From Actinomycetota bacterium (GTDB lineage: Bacteria; Actinomycetota; Actinomycetes; S36-B12): a DNA stretch of 5,808 bases. This document shows, one piece after another, positions 1-5,808 of the stretch; position 1 is the first letter of the stretch, and each line of letters begins with the position of its first letter. Location: the NCBI GenBank assembly GCA_003456155.1, contig DMPC01000034.1:2527-8334 (forward strand), in the 5' to 3' direction. The notes under the pieces are model-generated. The model made no database searches. It was not told where the DNA came from and saw only the letters and a list, made by a program, of their open reading frames with translations. A program made the position numbers and the translations under genes.

Positions 1-1515
1 CACCGCATGCTGCACGGAATGCAGACCAAGGGCTACCCGATGATGATGTACCCCGAGATTGCCGAGGCGATCGGCCTCGAGCACGAGATCCCGACGCTCG
101 CGACCCCGTATCCCGTGGTGCTGCCCATGACGGTGCAGTCCAACGAATCGGACTGGGACTTCCTCGTGCGGCTGGCCCGCGAGATCGGGTACGTCCTGAC
201 CGTCATGATCGATCCGGTCGCCGGTATCCCGACGCTGGTGTTCGGCCCGCAGACTCCTGCCGAGACGGCCCCGCCGCCCATCCCGGGCGTGGAGATCTCT
301 CCCCTGTCCTTCGACGTGGGCGACGAACGCATCCTCAACCTGCGCGCATCGGTATCCGGTTCCGGTATCACCGCAGTGTCATCGGCCCGCGGCTGGGACC
401 AGACCCTCGGCATGCCCGGCATGGGTGAGGGCCCAACCGTCGGCGACAGCTCGCTCAACCTCGTGCTGCCCGAGGTGCTCGGCGCAGAACTCGGCGGCGT
501 GAACCAGAACGTCAACTTCACCCGTTTCGCACAGAACGAGATGCAGGCCGAGGGTGCCAGCGAGGGCTTGGCCTTCCGCATGTCGGGCGCGTACGCCAAC
601 GTCGAGATCACCATGCGAGGAAATCCCTTCGCCATGCCGAACCGCGCACTCGGGCTCAGCGAAGCCGGAGTGCTCACCGGCGAGTACACGATCACCTCCG
701 TCACCCACACGTTCCTGCCGAACCAGTTCGGCTACCGGACTCACGCGGTGTGCAGCGGGATGGAGGACCGCACCCTCGCCGGCCTCCAGGGCGCTGCGGA
801 TCCGCGCATGACGAGCAAGCTGCACGGTGTGTACCCGGCGATCGTCACCGACTCCGAGGATCCCGAGCAGCTGGGCCGGGTCCTGCTCAGCTTCCCGTGG
901 CTCGATCCGACCTTCGTCAGCAACTGGGCACGCGTGGTGCAGGCCGGCGCCAGCGAGGGCATGGGCACGCAGATGATCCCGGAGCCGCTCGACGAGGTGC
1001 TGGTCGCCTTCGGCAACGGGCAGCTGGACTCCCCCTACGTGATCGGCGGTCTCTACAACCTCGAGCGACAGCCCGGGGTGCCCTGGGAGGAGGCCGTCGA
1101 GGGAATCCCCATGATCCGCGGCTTCACGTCGCGCCTCGGCAGCCAGATCCTGTTCATGGACGACCCCGAGACTCCAGGAGTCGTCATCAACACCACCATG
1201 GGCGCCTCGACGCTGATCCGCTTGTCGCCTGAGACGGGCATCGAGATCATCACCGTGGAAGGTCAGCCGATCATGATCACGAGTGCATCCGACGTGACCA
1301 TCAGCTCGGAGGGCGCCGTCACGGTGAACTCCGCGGCCGTCGTCATCAACGGCGAGGGCGATGTCTCGATCACCGCGGAAGGCGCCCTGGAGCTGACGGC
1401 GGGCGGCGAGATCGCCATCTCAGCGGCGTCCATCAACATCGAGGCCGAGGCGGACGCCTCAGTGATCGCGCCAGCGGTCGACATCACCGGCGGCATCGTG
1501 AACCTGGGAGCCTGA
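1..1515 (+). CDS. vgrG: VgrG-like spike protein of a contractile injection system (5' partial)
   Basis: This is the central spike of the CIS baseplate, a structural protein that sits under the inner tube and leads puncture of the target. The reading frame is open to base 1 (His-Arg precede the first Met codon at 7), so the true start lies upstream; 504 codons including the stop are visible. Residues are counted from base 1. Residues 1-270 match the later part of the gp27/Phage_GPD fold, including the SDWDFLVRLAREIGY stretch typical of VgrG. Residues about 275-352 form a gp5-type OB domain (GRVLLSFPW, SNWARVV, PYVIGGLYN). Residues about 417-504 are short alternating V/I-T/S-A-G strands typical of a triple-stranded beta-helix needle. 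The protein stops right after the helix, so no C-terminal effector or PAAR extension is fused. The next gene starts 2 nt after the stop. Family assignment is strong; placement in an eCIS rather than a T6SS rests on the neighbours. Confidence 0.93.
   Translation, partial: HRMLHGMQTKGYPMMMYPEIAEAIGLEHEIPTLATPYPVVLPMTVQSNESDWDFLVRLAREIGYVLTVMIDPVAGIPTLVFGPQTPAETAPPPIPGVEISPLSFDVGDERILNLRASVSGSGITAVSSARGWDQTLGMPGMGEGPTVGDSSLNLVLPEVLGAELGGVNQNVNFTRFAQNEMQAEGASEGLAFRMSGAYANVEITMRGNPFAMPNRALGLSEAGVLTGEYTITSVTHTFLPNQFGYRTHAVCSGMEDRTLAGLQGAADPRMTSKLHGVYPAIVTDSEDPEQLGRVLLSFPWLDPTFVSNWARVVQAGASEGMGTQMIPEPLDEVLVAFGNGQLDSPYVIGGLYNLERQPGVPWEEAVEGIPMIRGFTSRLGSQILFMDDPETPGVVINTTMGASTLIRLSPETGIEIITVEGQPIMITSASDVTISSEGAVTVNSAAVVINGEGDVSITAEGALELTAGGEIAISAASINIEAEADASVIAPAVDITGGIVNLGA
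1506..1510 (+). promoter_or_regulatory. Ribosome binding site of the gp25-like gene
   Basis: GGGAG lies 7 nt before the ATG at 1518, inside the last codons of the spike gene. It supports that start and shows that the gp25-like gene is translated from within the same transcript. Confidence 0.6.
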
Positions 1516-1517
1516 TC

Positions 1518-1958
1518 ATGGAATTGACGGACTTCGTCGGCCGAGGGGTCGACTACCCCCTGCGGTTCGACGAGCAGGGACGCCTCAGCCTCGTCGGCGG
1601 CAGCGCGAACATCGAGCGCTCCATCGCGCTCATCATCGGCACGGCCTACGGCGAGCGGCCGATGCGGCCGGAGTTCGGCTGCGGCATCCACTCCCTGATC
1701 TTCGAGACACCGTCCCCGGAGCTCTCCACCCAGATCCAGGCTCAGGTGACGGCCTCGCTCAAGCGCTGGGAGCCCCGGATCGATGTGGTCTCCGTCGGCG
1801 TGAAGTTCGACAACGAGAACACCACCGCGAACATCCTGGTGACCTTCCGCCTCAAGGACACCTACGACGTCCGGAACCTTCTCGTACCCTTCTACCTCAT
1901 CCCCAACGAGGATGAGCGCTTGCCGCAGCTACCCCAGGCCACCCAGGAGAGCTCGTGA
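1518..1958 (+). CDS. GPW/gp25-family baseplate wedge protein
   Basis: A 146-residue protein of the T4 gp25 / P2 gpW family (Afp9-like in eCIS), about the usual family length. In CIS it is a core part of the baseplate wedge, contacting the J-type protein and the start of the sheath. Visible family features are FVGRGVDYPLRFDEQG near residues 6-21, an ANIERSIALIIGTA helix (30-43), the hallmark GERPMRPEFGCGIH (45-58), a KRWEPRIDV segment and a closing RNLLVPFYLI strand (119-128). The PFYLI ending is common in stand-alone baseplate members. The last 18 residues are polar and Pro/Gln-rich, probably a flexible tail. Some databases call the family lysozyme-like, but it is structural and no catalytic role is inferred. 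The ATG at 1518 follows the spike stop by 2 nt and has a good Shine-Dalgarno; the stop overlaps the next start (GTGA). Confidence 0.95.
   Translation: MELTDFVGRGVDYPLRFDEQGRLSLVGGSANIERSIALIIGTAYGERPMRPEFGCGIHSLIFETPSPELSTQIQAQVTASLKRWEPRIDVVSVGVKFDNENTTANILVTFRLKDTYDVRNLLVPFYLIPNEDERLPQLPQATQESS
1945..1949 (+). promoter_or_regulatory. Ribosome binding site deciding the GTG start of the baseplate J gene
   Basis: AGGAG lies 5 nt before the GTG at 1955 and within the end of the gp25-like gene. It supports the GTG start, whose GTG shares four bases with the preceding TGA stop. The product then begins with the family-typical LPTPNLDDRAFQDFVDE. Confidence 0.65.
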
Positions 1959-3892
1959 CCCTTCCCACGCCAAACCTAGACGACCGGGCCTTCCAGGACT
2001 TCGTCGACGAGGGCAAGCGCCTCCTGCAGCGTCGAGCTCCCGAATGGACCGACAACAACGTCTCCGATCCCGGCGTGACCCTCATCGAGACCTTCGCCTA
2101 CATGGTCGACCAGCTGGTCTTCCGCCTGAACCAGGTGCCGGACCTGCACTACATCAAGTTCCTCGAACTGCTCGGGGAGTCCCTGCGGCCGCCGTCAGCC
2201 GCATACACGACCCTCGAGTTCACGATGACCGTGCCTCAGGCAGACGATGTGGTGATCCCCGAGGGCGTCGAGGTGTCCACGGCGCGTCGCGGCACGAGTT
2301 CACCTGTCGTCTTCACCACCAACGAGCCGCTGGTCATCACGTCGGTCGAGATCAAGTCCATGCTGTCGCAGCCGAACGGCGGTGCCTTCAGCCTCGTTGA
2401 GCCCAGCCTCAACGGCGGAGCGGACCAGGCTGCGTTCTCCCCCAGCCCCACGGCGGGCGACGCATTCTTCATCGGCCTGTCCAAGCCGGCGGCCGGCTGC
2501 ATTATCGAGTTCGAGATCGACTCCCGCATCGACGGCATCGGCGTGGACCCTTTGCGGCCCCCACGGGTGTTCGAGGCGTGGGACGGTCAGACGTGGTACC
2601 CCGTTGAACTCATCTCCGACACCACCGGCGGCCTGAACCGTCGCGGCACCATCCGGCTGTATGTCGATGCCCACCAGCTCTCCAGCCTCGGGAGCATCGA
2701 GGCCGCCTGGATTCGCTGTCGCATCGTCGAGGCCCAGGGGGATCAGCCCACCTACAAGTCGAGCCCGACCATCCACAGCATCTCCGTCGCGACGATCGGC
2801 GGCCGCGTGAGCGCGTCCCACTGCCAGATCGTGGTGAATGAGATGCCTGGTCGCACGAGCGGGACCCCCGGGGAGACCGTGCAACTCAGCCGGTACCCCA
2901 TCGTGTCCGAGCAGGCGGAGCTGACGATAGAGCTCAGCAGTCCTGACGGTTGGCAGATCTGGACGCGCGTCGAGTCCTTCGCCAACCAGGGACCCGAAGA
3001 CCGGGTCTTCACCCTCGACGCAGTGTCCGGGACTCTGCGGTTCGGCCCCCTCATTCGCATGGAGGACGGCACGGCTCGCACGTACGGCGCGACTCCGGAA
3101 GCGGGCTCCACCGTGCGCGTGCCGGTCTACCGCGCTGGCGGCGGGGTGCGCGGCAATCTCGACACCGGATCGCTGCGGCTCATGCGGACCACGGTGCCCT
3201 TCGTCGCCCGCGTCACCAACATCGTGCCGGCCATCGGCGGGGTCGATGCCGAGAGCGTCGAAGACCTCAAGGCCCGCGCCGCCCTCCTCGTCCGCGCGAG
3301 GGATCGCGCCGTCAGCACGGGCGACTTCGAACTGCTCGTGCAGCGCGCCGCTCCGTCCATTGCGCGCACCAAGTGCCTGCCCGGATCAGAGGTAGGCAGT
3401 CCGGGAACAGTCCTCGTGCTTGTCGTTCCCGACATCCCCGACGGTCGCGTCCCCTTCGAGGTGCTGAGGCCCAGCCAGGAGGTACTCGACAGCGTCAAGA
3501 CCTTCATCGACGAGCGCCGGTTGGTCGGCACGACGGTACGTATCGAGCCACCCCGCTACCTGGGCATGGCGATCGCAGCGCGCATCGCCCTGAGCGCAGG
3601 AGTGAGTGCGCCGGACGTCTTTCGACGGGCTGACCTTGCGATCGCGAACTTCATCCACCCGCTGCGCGGCGGCTACGACGGCAATGGGTGGCCCTTCGGT
3701 CGCGACATCTCCGTCGGCGACATCTACGGGGTGCTCCAGAAAGTTCCCGGCGTCTCCTACCTCGAAGTCGTCCGGCTGATCCCGGTCGATGCCGTCACCG
3801 AGCAGCGCGCCGAGCCGACGGATCGCATCGTGCTCGAGACCCACGATCTGCTCTTCAGCTTCCCGAGCGACTTCCAGGTCGTCCAGCAGTGA
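1955..3892 (+). CDS. Putative baseplate assembly protein, baseplate J / gp6-like wedge
   Basis: A 645-residue protein of the large baseplate J family (Afp11-like; T4 gp6 and P2 gpJ relatives). It forms the wedge dimers of the baseplate ring and relays the conformational change that triggers sheath contraction. The N-terminus (about 1-85) has the conserved PEWTDNNVSDPGVTLIE (29-45), FAYMVDQLVFRLNQVP and KFLELLG stretches. A long beta-rich middle region (about 85-390) includes EAWDGQTWYPVE and ends with an RVFTLDAVSGTLRFG strand pair. The J core then begins with YRAGGGVRGNLDTG (392-405), NIVPAIGGVDAESVEDLKAR (from 422) and DRAVSTGDFELL. It closes with the highly conserved GGYDGNGWPFGRDISVGDIYG block (from 572). 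The GTG start overlaps the gp25 stop and the TGA overlaps the next GTG, so it is coupled at both ends. Length and domain order are normal, with no sign of a frameshift. Family assignment is very secure. Confidence 0.95.
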   Translation: MTLPTPNLDDRAFQDFVDEGKRLLQRRAPEWTDNNVSDPGVTLIETFAYMVDQLVFRLNQVPDLHYIKFLELLGESLRPPSAAYTTLEFTMTVPQADDVVIPEGVEVSTARRGTSSPVVFTTNEPLVITSVEIKSMLSQPNGGAFSLVEPSLNGGADQAAFSPSPTAGDAFFIGLSKPAAGCIIEFEIDSRIDGIGVDPLRPPRVFEAWDGQTWYPVELISDTTGGLNRRGTIRLYVDAHQLSSLGSIEAAWIRCRIVEAQGDQPTYKSSPTIHSISVATIGGRVSASHCQIVVNEMPGRTSGTPGETVQLSRYPIVSEQAELTIELSSPDGWQIWTRVESFANQGPEDRVFTLDAVSGTLRFGPLIRMEDGTARTYGATPEAGSTVRVPVYRAGGGVRGNLDTGSLRLMRTTVPFVARVTNIVPAIGGVDAESVEDLKARAALLVRARDRAVSTGDFELLVQRAAPSIARTKCLPGSEVGSPGTVLVLVVPDIPDGRVPFEVLRPSQEVLDSVKTFIDERRLVGTTVRIEPPRYLGMAIAARIALSAGVSAPDVFRRADLAIANFIHPLRGGYDGNGWPFGRDISVGDIYGVLQKVPGVSYLEVVRLIPVDAVTEQRAEPTDRIVLETHDLLFSFPSDFQVVQQ

Positions 3893-4524
3893 CGACGCCG
3901 TCCGGGGTGACGCCTCCCACGTCGACCCCATTCCATGATGCGGTCTCCAACGCGACGACCTACGCGGATGCCGTGCAGACGAACCGGAAGTTGATCCCCG
4001 GTCTGCAAAGCCCCTTCCCGATGATCAACTACACGTCGTCGATGCTCATCGACGATCCTGTCGCGCAGAAGATTTGCGCGAGCCTCGACGAGGTCCTCGC
4101 GCCGATCATCTCCGTGCTCGACTGCTATGACGCCTACCTCGATGCCCAGATTGCACCCCTCGATTTCGTTCGCTACATGTGCTCGTGGATCCTGGTGAAC
4201 CCTGAATTGGGGTGGGGCGAGGACGTCGTGCGGAATGCTCTCTCCCACGCCATCGCCTTCTACGGCAGGCGTGGCACCGCGATGGGGATAGAGGGGTTCT
4301 TCGCCGCCGTACTGCAGATACAGGTGAGCGTTGAGGAGTCCGGTTCCGTCACGACAAGTCGGGATTCGACGGATCCTTCGACGTGGACCGTGCCCGTGTC
4401 TCCGACCGTGACGATCACCGTCCACGGCCAGGATGGTGCCCCCATCGACCTCAACCTCGCCAACCTCGTACTGACGACGGCAGTTCCTGCGCATGTGGAA
4501 GCCAGACTCGTCGGGGCCCCATGA
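3889..4524 (+). CDS. Tail protein I / gpI-like baseplate periphery protein
   Basis: A 211-residue protein of the phage tail protein I family (P2 gpI; related to the N-terminal part of T4 gp7 and Afp12). In CIS it packs on the J protein at the outer wedge. The first 35 or so residues are Thr/Pro/Ser-rich and likely flexible. The conserved helical core follows, with DDPVAQKICASLDEVLAPIISVLD (55-78), DAYLDAQIAPLDFVRYMCSWI (81-101) and the family hallmark YGRRGTAMGIEGFF (125-138). A C-terminal beta region follows from ESGS (about 149), with a PTVTITVHGQDG strand. The GTG at 3889 overlaps the J stop (GTGA) and keeps the full domain. Its Shine-Dalgarno is weak (AGG about 10 nt upstream), so translation probably depends on coupling. 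An in-frame GTG at 3907 is a possible alternative that would lose six residues. The TGA overlaps the next gene's ATG. Confidence 0.87.
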   Translation: MTTPSGVTPPTSTPFHDAVSNATTYADAVQTNRKLIPGLQSPFPMINYTSSMLIDDPVAQKICASLDEVLAPIISVLDCYDAYLDAQIAPLDFVRYMCSWILVNPELGWGEDVVRNALSHAIAFYGRRGTAMGIEGFFAAVLQIQVSVEESGSVTTSRDSTDPSTWTVPVSPTVTITVHGQDGAPIDLNLANLVLTTAVPAHVEARLVGAP

Positions 4525-5808
4525 AGACGAACATCACATGCACCCGCTGCGGCACGGTGACCACCTGGACGCCGTACTGCCCCGGCTGCGGTGCCTACCT
4601 GGAGTTCGCGGGCGATCCCCCGTGGGTGCCGGAGCCGCACATCCCCGACGATGACGCCGAGGGCGCGGGGTTCGAGGCGGGTCCCTCAGCGGATGCAGCC
4701 GCTGAGGAGAAGTCGACCGGGGAGAAGGCCGCCGAGTCGACTGCCCCCGGCGGTGCTGCGGTGGGCGACGCCTCCACGCCCGCCGTCCCGGCCGCAGCGA
4801 CCGCTTCCGGAGCCGAGGCTGCCGCGGGTGCGACCACCGGTGATGCCGCCGGATCGACCACCGCGCCCGCAGAGCAGGAGAAGCCAGCGGCACCCGAGCA
4901 GGCAGCCAAGCCCTCACCGCCAGCACGCCCGCATCGCCGCTTCGGTGGAGATGCACCGTGGTGGCGATTCTGGGACAAGCCAGAACAGCCCACTGCACCG
5001 GTCGAGGCCTCAGCGTCCGCGCCGGAGGAAACCCCTGGGCCCCACGAGAGCGACGCGAGCGAGAACACCCCCTTCACCTACGTGGTGGTGGCACCCGAGG
5101 TGCCCTCAACGGTGTCGGCGGAGTCGCCCGCCCGCCAGGAGGAGACGCAGAAGCGCACCATTCCCATCGGCCGTCCCGACGATCTCGGCGTACCCGGGGG
5201 CATCCCCTGCCCGAACTGCCGTTTCCGCAACTACGTCGATGCCTCCTACTGCGCCCGGTGCGGCTATCCGCTGCGATCAGCCGTACCGGAAGTGTGGACG
5301 CCCGCCAACGTTCTGGCCGCGTCGGAGAAGCCGCCTCGACGAACGAACTGGGGCTTCATCGTGCTCCTGGGGCTGGGCGTGTTCATCCTCGGCGTCATCT
5401 TCTTCGCCCCGCCCGGGGAACCCGTCCGGTCCGCGATAGGCAGCGTGATTCGCTCGTTCGCCTACTGGATCGATCCTGACCTCGGGACTCCCGTCACGGT
5501 CGCCAACGTCGACGCAACGTCCACCGGCTACGGAAATCCGGCCACCTCTGTTGTGGGGGACGATGCCCGCAGCTTCTGGGCCTCCGCGCCCAGCAAGGAA
5601 TGGGGTGCGGGCACGTCCCTGACCTTCACGTTCACCGAGCCCGCCACCATCGACCGGATGGTCATCCGTCCCGGCATCCAGAACGGGCAGTTCGCGGTCC
5701 GCGCCTTGGCCACGCCGGAGAATCTGACCCTGGTGTTCGTCCAGCTCAGCACCGAGCCACCCGAGCCCAGCCCCAGCGGGACAGCGAGCGGAACGGCGAG
5801 CGGAACGG
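4521..5808 (+). CDS. Double zinc-ribbon, single-pass membrane protein with exported discoidin-like domain (3' partial)
   Basis: At least 429 residues; the frame is still open at the right edge. Residues 7-23 form a zinc ribbon (CxxC-x9-CxxC: Cys7, 10, 20, 23). Residues about 30-220 are Ala/Pro/Glu/Ser-rich and look disordered, broken by an aromatic patch APWWRFWD (145-152). A second zinc ribbon (Cys230, 233, 244, 247; CxxC-x10-CxxC) precedes Arg273-Arg274 and one hydrophobic segment (about 278-296, GFIVLLGLGVFILGVIFFA). The arginines before this helix predict N-terminus inside. Residues about 322-406 resemble an F5/8-type C (NADase-type glycan-binding) beta-sandwich: VVGDDARSFWAS, SLTFTFTEPATIDRMVIRPG, NLTLVF. 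A Pro/Ser-rich and then Ser-Gly-Thr-Ala repeat tract follows to the edge. The ATG overlaps the gpI stop (ATGA), tying it to baseplate production. The inferred role is membrane anchor or firing trigger for the CIS particle, with the outer domain sensing or binding surface glycan. It is like Streptomyces CisA in outline, but homology is untested. Confidence 0.88.
   Translation, partial: MKTNITCTRCGTVTTWTPYCPGCGAYLEFAGDPPWVPEPHIPDDDAEGAGFEAGPSADAAAEEKSTGEKAAESTAPGGAAVGDASTPAVPAAATASGAEAAAGATTGDAAGSTTAPAEQEKPAAPEQAAKPSPPARPHRRFGGDAPWWRFWDKPEQPTAPVEASASAPEETPGPHESDASENTPFTYVVVAPEVPSTVSAESPARQEETQKRTIPIGRPDDLGVPGGIPCPNCRFRNYVDASYCARCGYPLRSAVPEVWTPANVLAASEKPPRRTNWGFIVLLGLGVFILGVIFFAPPGEPVRSAIGSVIRSFAYWIDPDLGTPVTVANVDATSTGYGNPATSVVGDDARSFWASAPSKEWGAGTSLTFTFTEPATIDRMVIRPGIQNGQFAVRALATPENLTLVFVQLSTEPPEPSPSGTASGTASGT
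5775..5808 (+). repeat. 12-bp tandem repeat encoding Ser-Gly-Thr-Ala, running off the window
   Basis: Nearly three copies of the unit AGCGGAACGGCG occur at 5775-5786 (two differences: GGG for GGA and ACA for ACG), 5787-5798 and 5799-5808 (cut by the edge). They are in frame and encode SGTA-SGTA-SGT after a Pro/Glu/Ser-rich stretch. The last two visible copies match exactly, which suggests recent expansion. The tract lies outside the membrane in the predicted topology. It may be a flexible stalk or a loop in the discoidin-like domain; the total copy number is not visible. Confidence 0.75.

Noticed and set aside
7..9. ATG at 7 as the start of the VgrG-like gene
   Set aside because: The frame is open to base 1 and the visible part begins in the middle of the gp27-like domain, so the gene is cut by the window and starts upstream.
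33..710. Minus-strand open frame of 225 codons
   Set aside because: It lies opposite the well-supported spike gene, has Ser/Arg/Pro-rich composition with no recognisable domain, and is explained by high GC content.
1518..1958. Lysozyme activity of the gp25-like protein
   Set aside because: The lysozyme label is historical; the stand-alone baseplate members are structural, and no catalytic residues are evident.
2488..2500. GCCGGC direct repeat (GCCGGC-G-GCCGGC) as a regulatory site or hairpin
   Set aside because: It is inside the J coding sequence, is short, and is expected by chance in GC-rich DNA.
3757..4494. Minus-strand open frame of 245 codons
   Set aside because: It is antisense to the J and gpI genes, is rich in Arg/His/Gly/Asp and has no family features; it is a GC-driven shadow.
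4591..5439. Plus-strand open frame rich in Arg/Pro in the last third of the window
   Set aside because: It is a frame-shifted reading of the Ala/Pro/Glu-rich linker of the membrane protein. The true frame has the two Cys quartets, the TM helix and an ATGA-coupled start.
1..5808. Promoters, terminators, RNA genes, CRISPR arrays, insertion sequences or attachment sites
   Set aside because: Coding is continuous from end to end with no intergenic gap above 2 nt, and no such element was recognised on either strand.

Overview
The window is GC-rich (strong G/C preference at third codon positions), gene-dense and read entirely on the + strand. It carries five consecutive protein genes, the first cut by the left edge and the last by the right edge. 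Four of them encode baseplate and spike parts of a contractile injection system (CIS, a phage-tail-like nanomachine). In order they are a VgrG-like spike (1-1515), a GPW/gp25-family baseplate protein (1518-1958), a baseplate J / gp6-like wedge protein (1955-3892) and a short tail protein I / gpI-like protein (3889-4524). The fifth gene (4521 to beyond 5808) encodes a bitopic membrane protein. It has two zinc ribbons, a long disordered cytoplasmic linker, one transmembrane helix and an exported discoidin-like (NADase-type glycan-binding-like) domain.

Base composition, codon use and the zinc-ribbon/disordered/TM/discoidin architecture suggest a high-GC Gram-positive actinobacterium (Actinomycetota). 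This is an inference, and a finer taxonomic call cannot be supported. The gene order VgrG - gp25 - gpJ - gpI resembles the extracellular/cytoplasmic CIS (eCIS, Afp/PVC/MAC/Streptomyces-type) rather than a T6SS or a full prophage. No capsid, portal, terminase or integrase gene is visible, but the window is too short to exclude them outside it.

The genes form one translationally coupled block. There are 2 nt between genes 1 and 2, then stop/start overlaps of 4 nt (GTGA, GTGA, ATGA). No intergenic stretch could hold a promoter or terminator, so the promoter must lie upstream of the window and the operon continues past its right end. No PAAR spike-tip gene lies between VgrG and gpI, which is the expected neighbourhood in Afp-like clusters.

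Functionally, the J and gp25 proteins would form baseplate wedges around the VgrG spike, and the gpI-like protein would join the wedge periphery. The membrane protein, coupled to the baseplate genes by an ATGA overlap, is the most interesting element. It is a plausible envelope anchor or trigger that links a cytoplasmic CIS particle to the membrane and cell surface. It resembles in outline the CisA membrane protein reported for Streptomyces CIS, a comparison made from memory and not tested here. Its exported part ends, inside the window, in a 12-bp tandem repeat encoding Ser-Gly-Thr-Ala.
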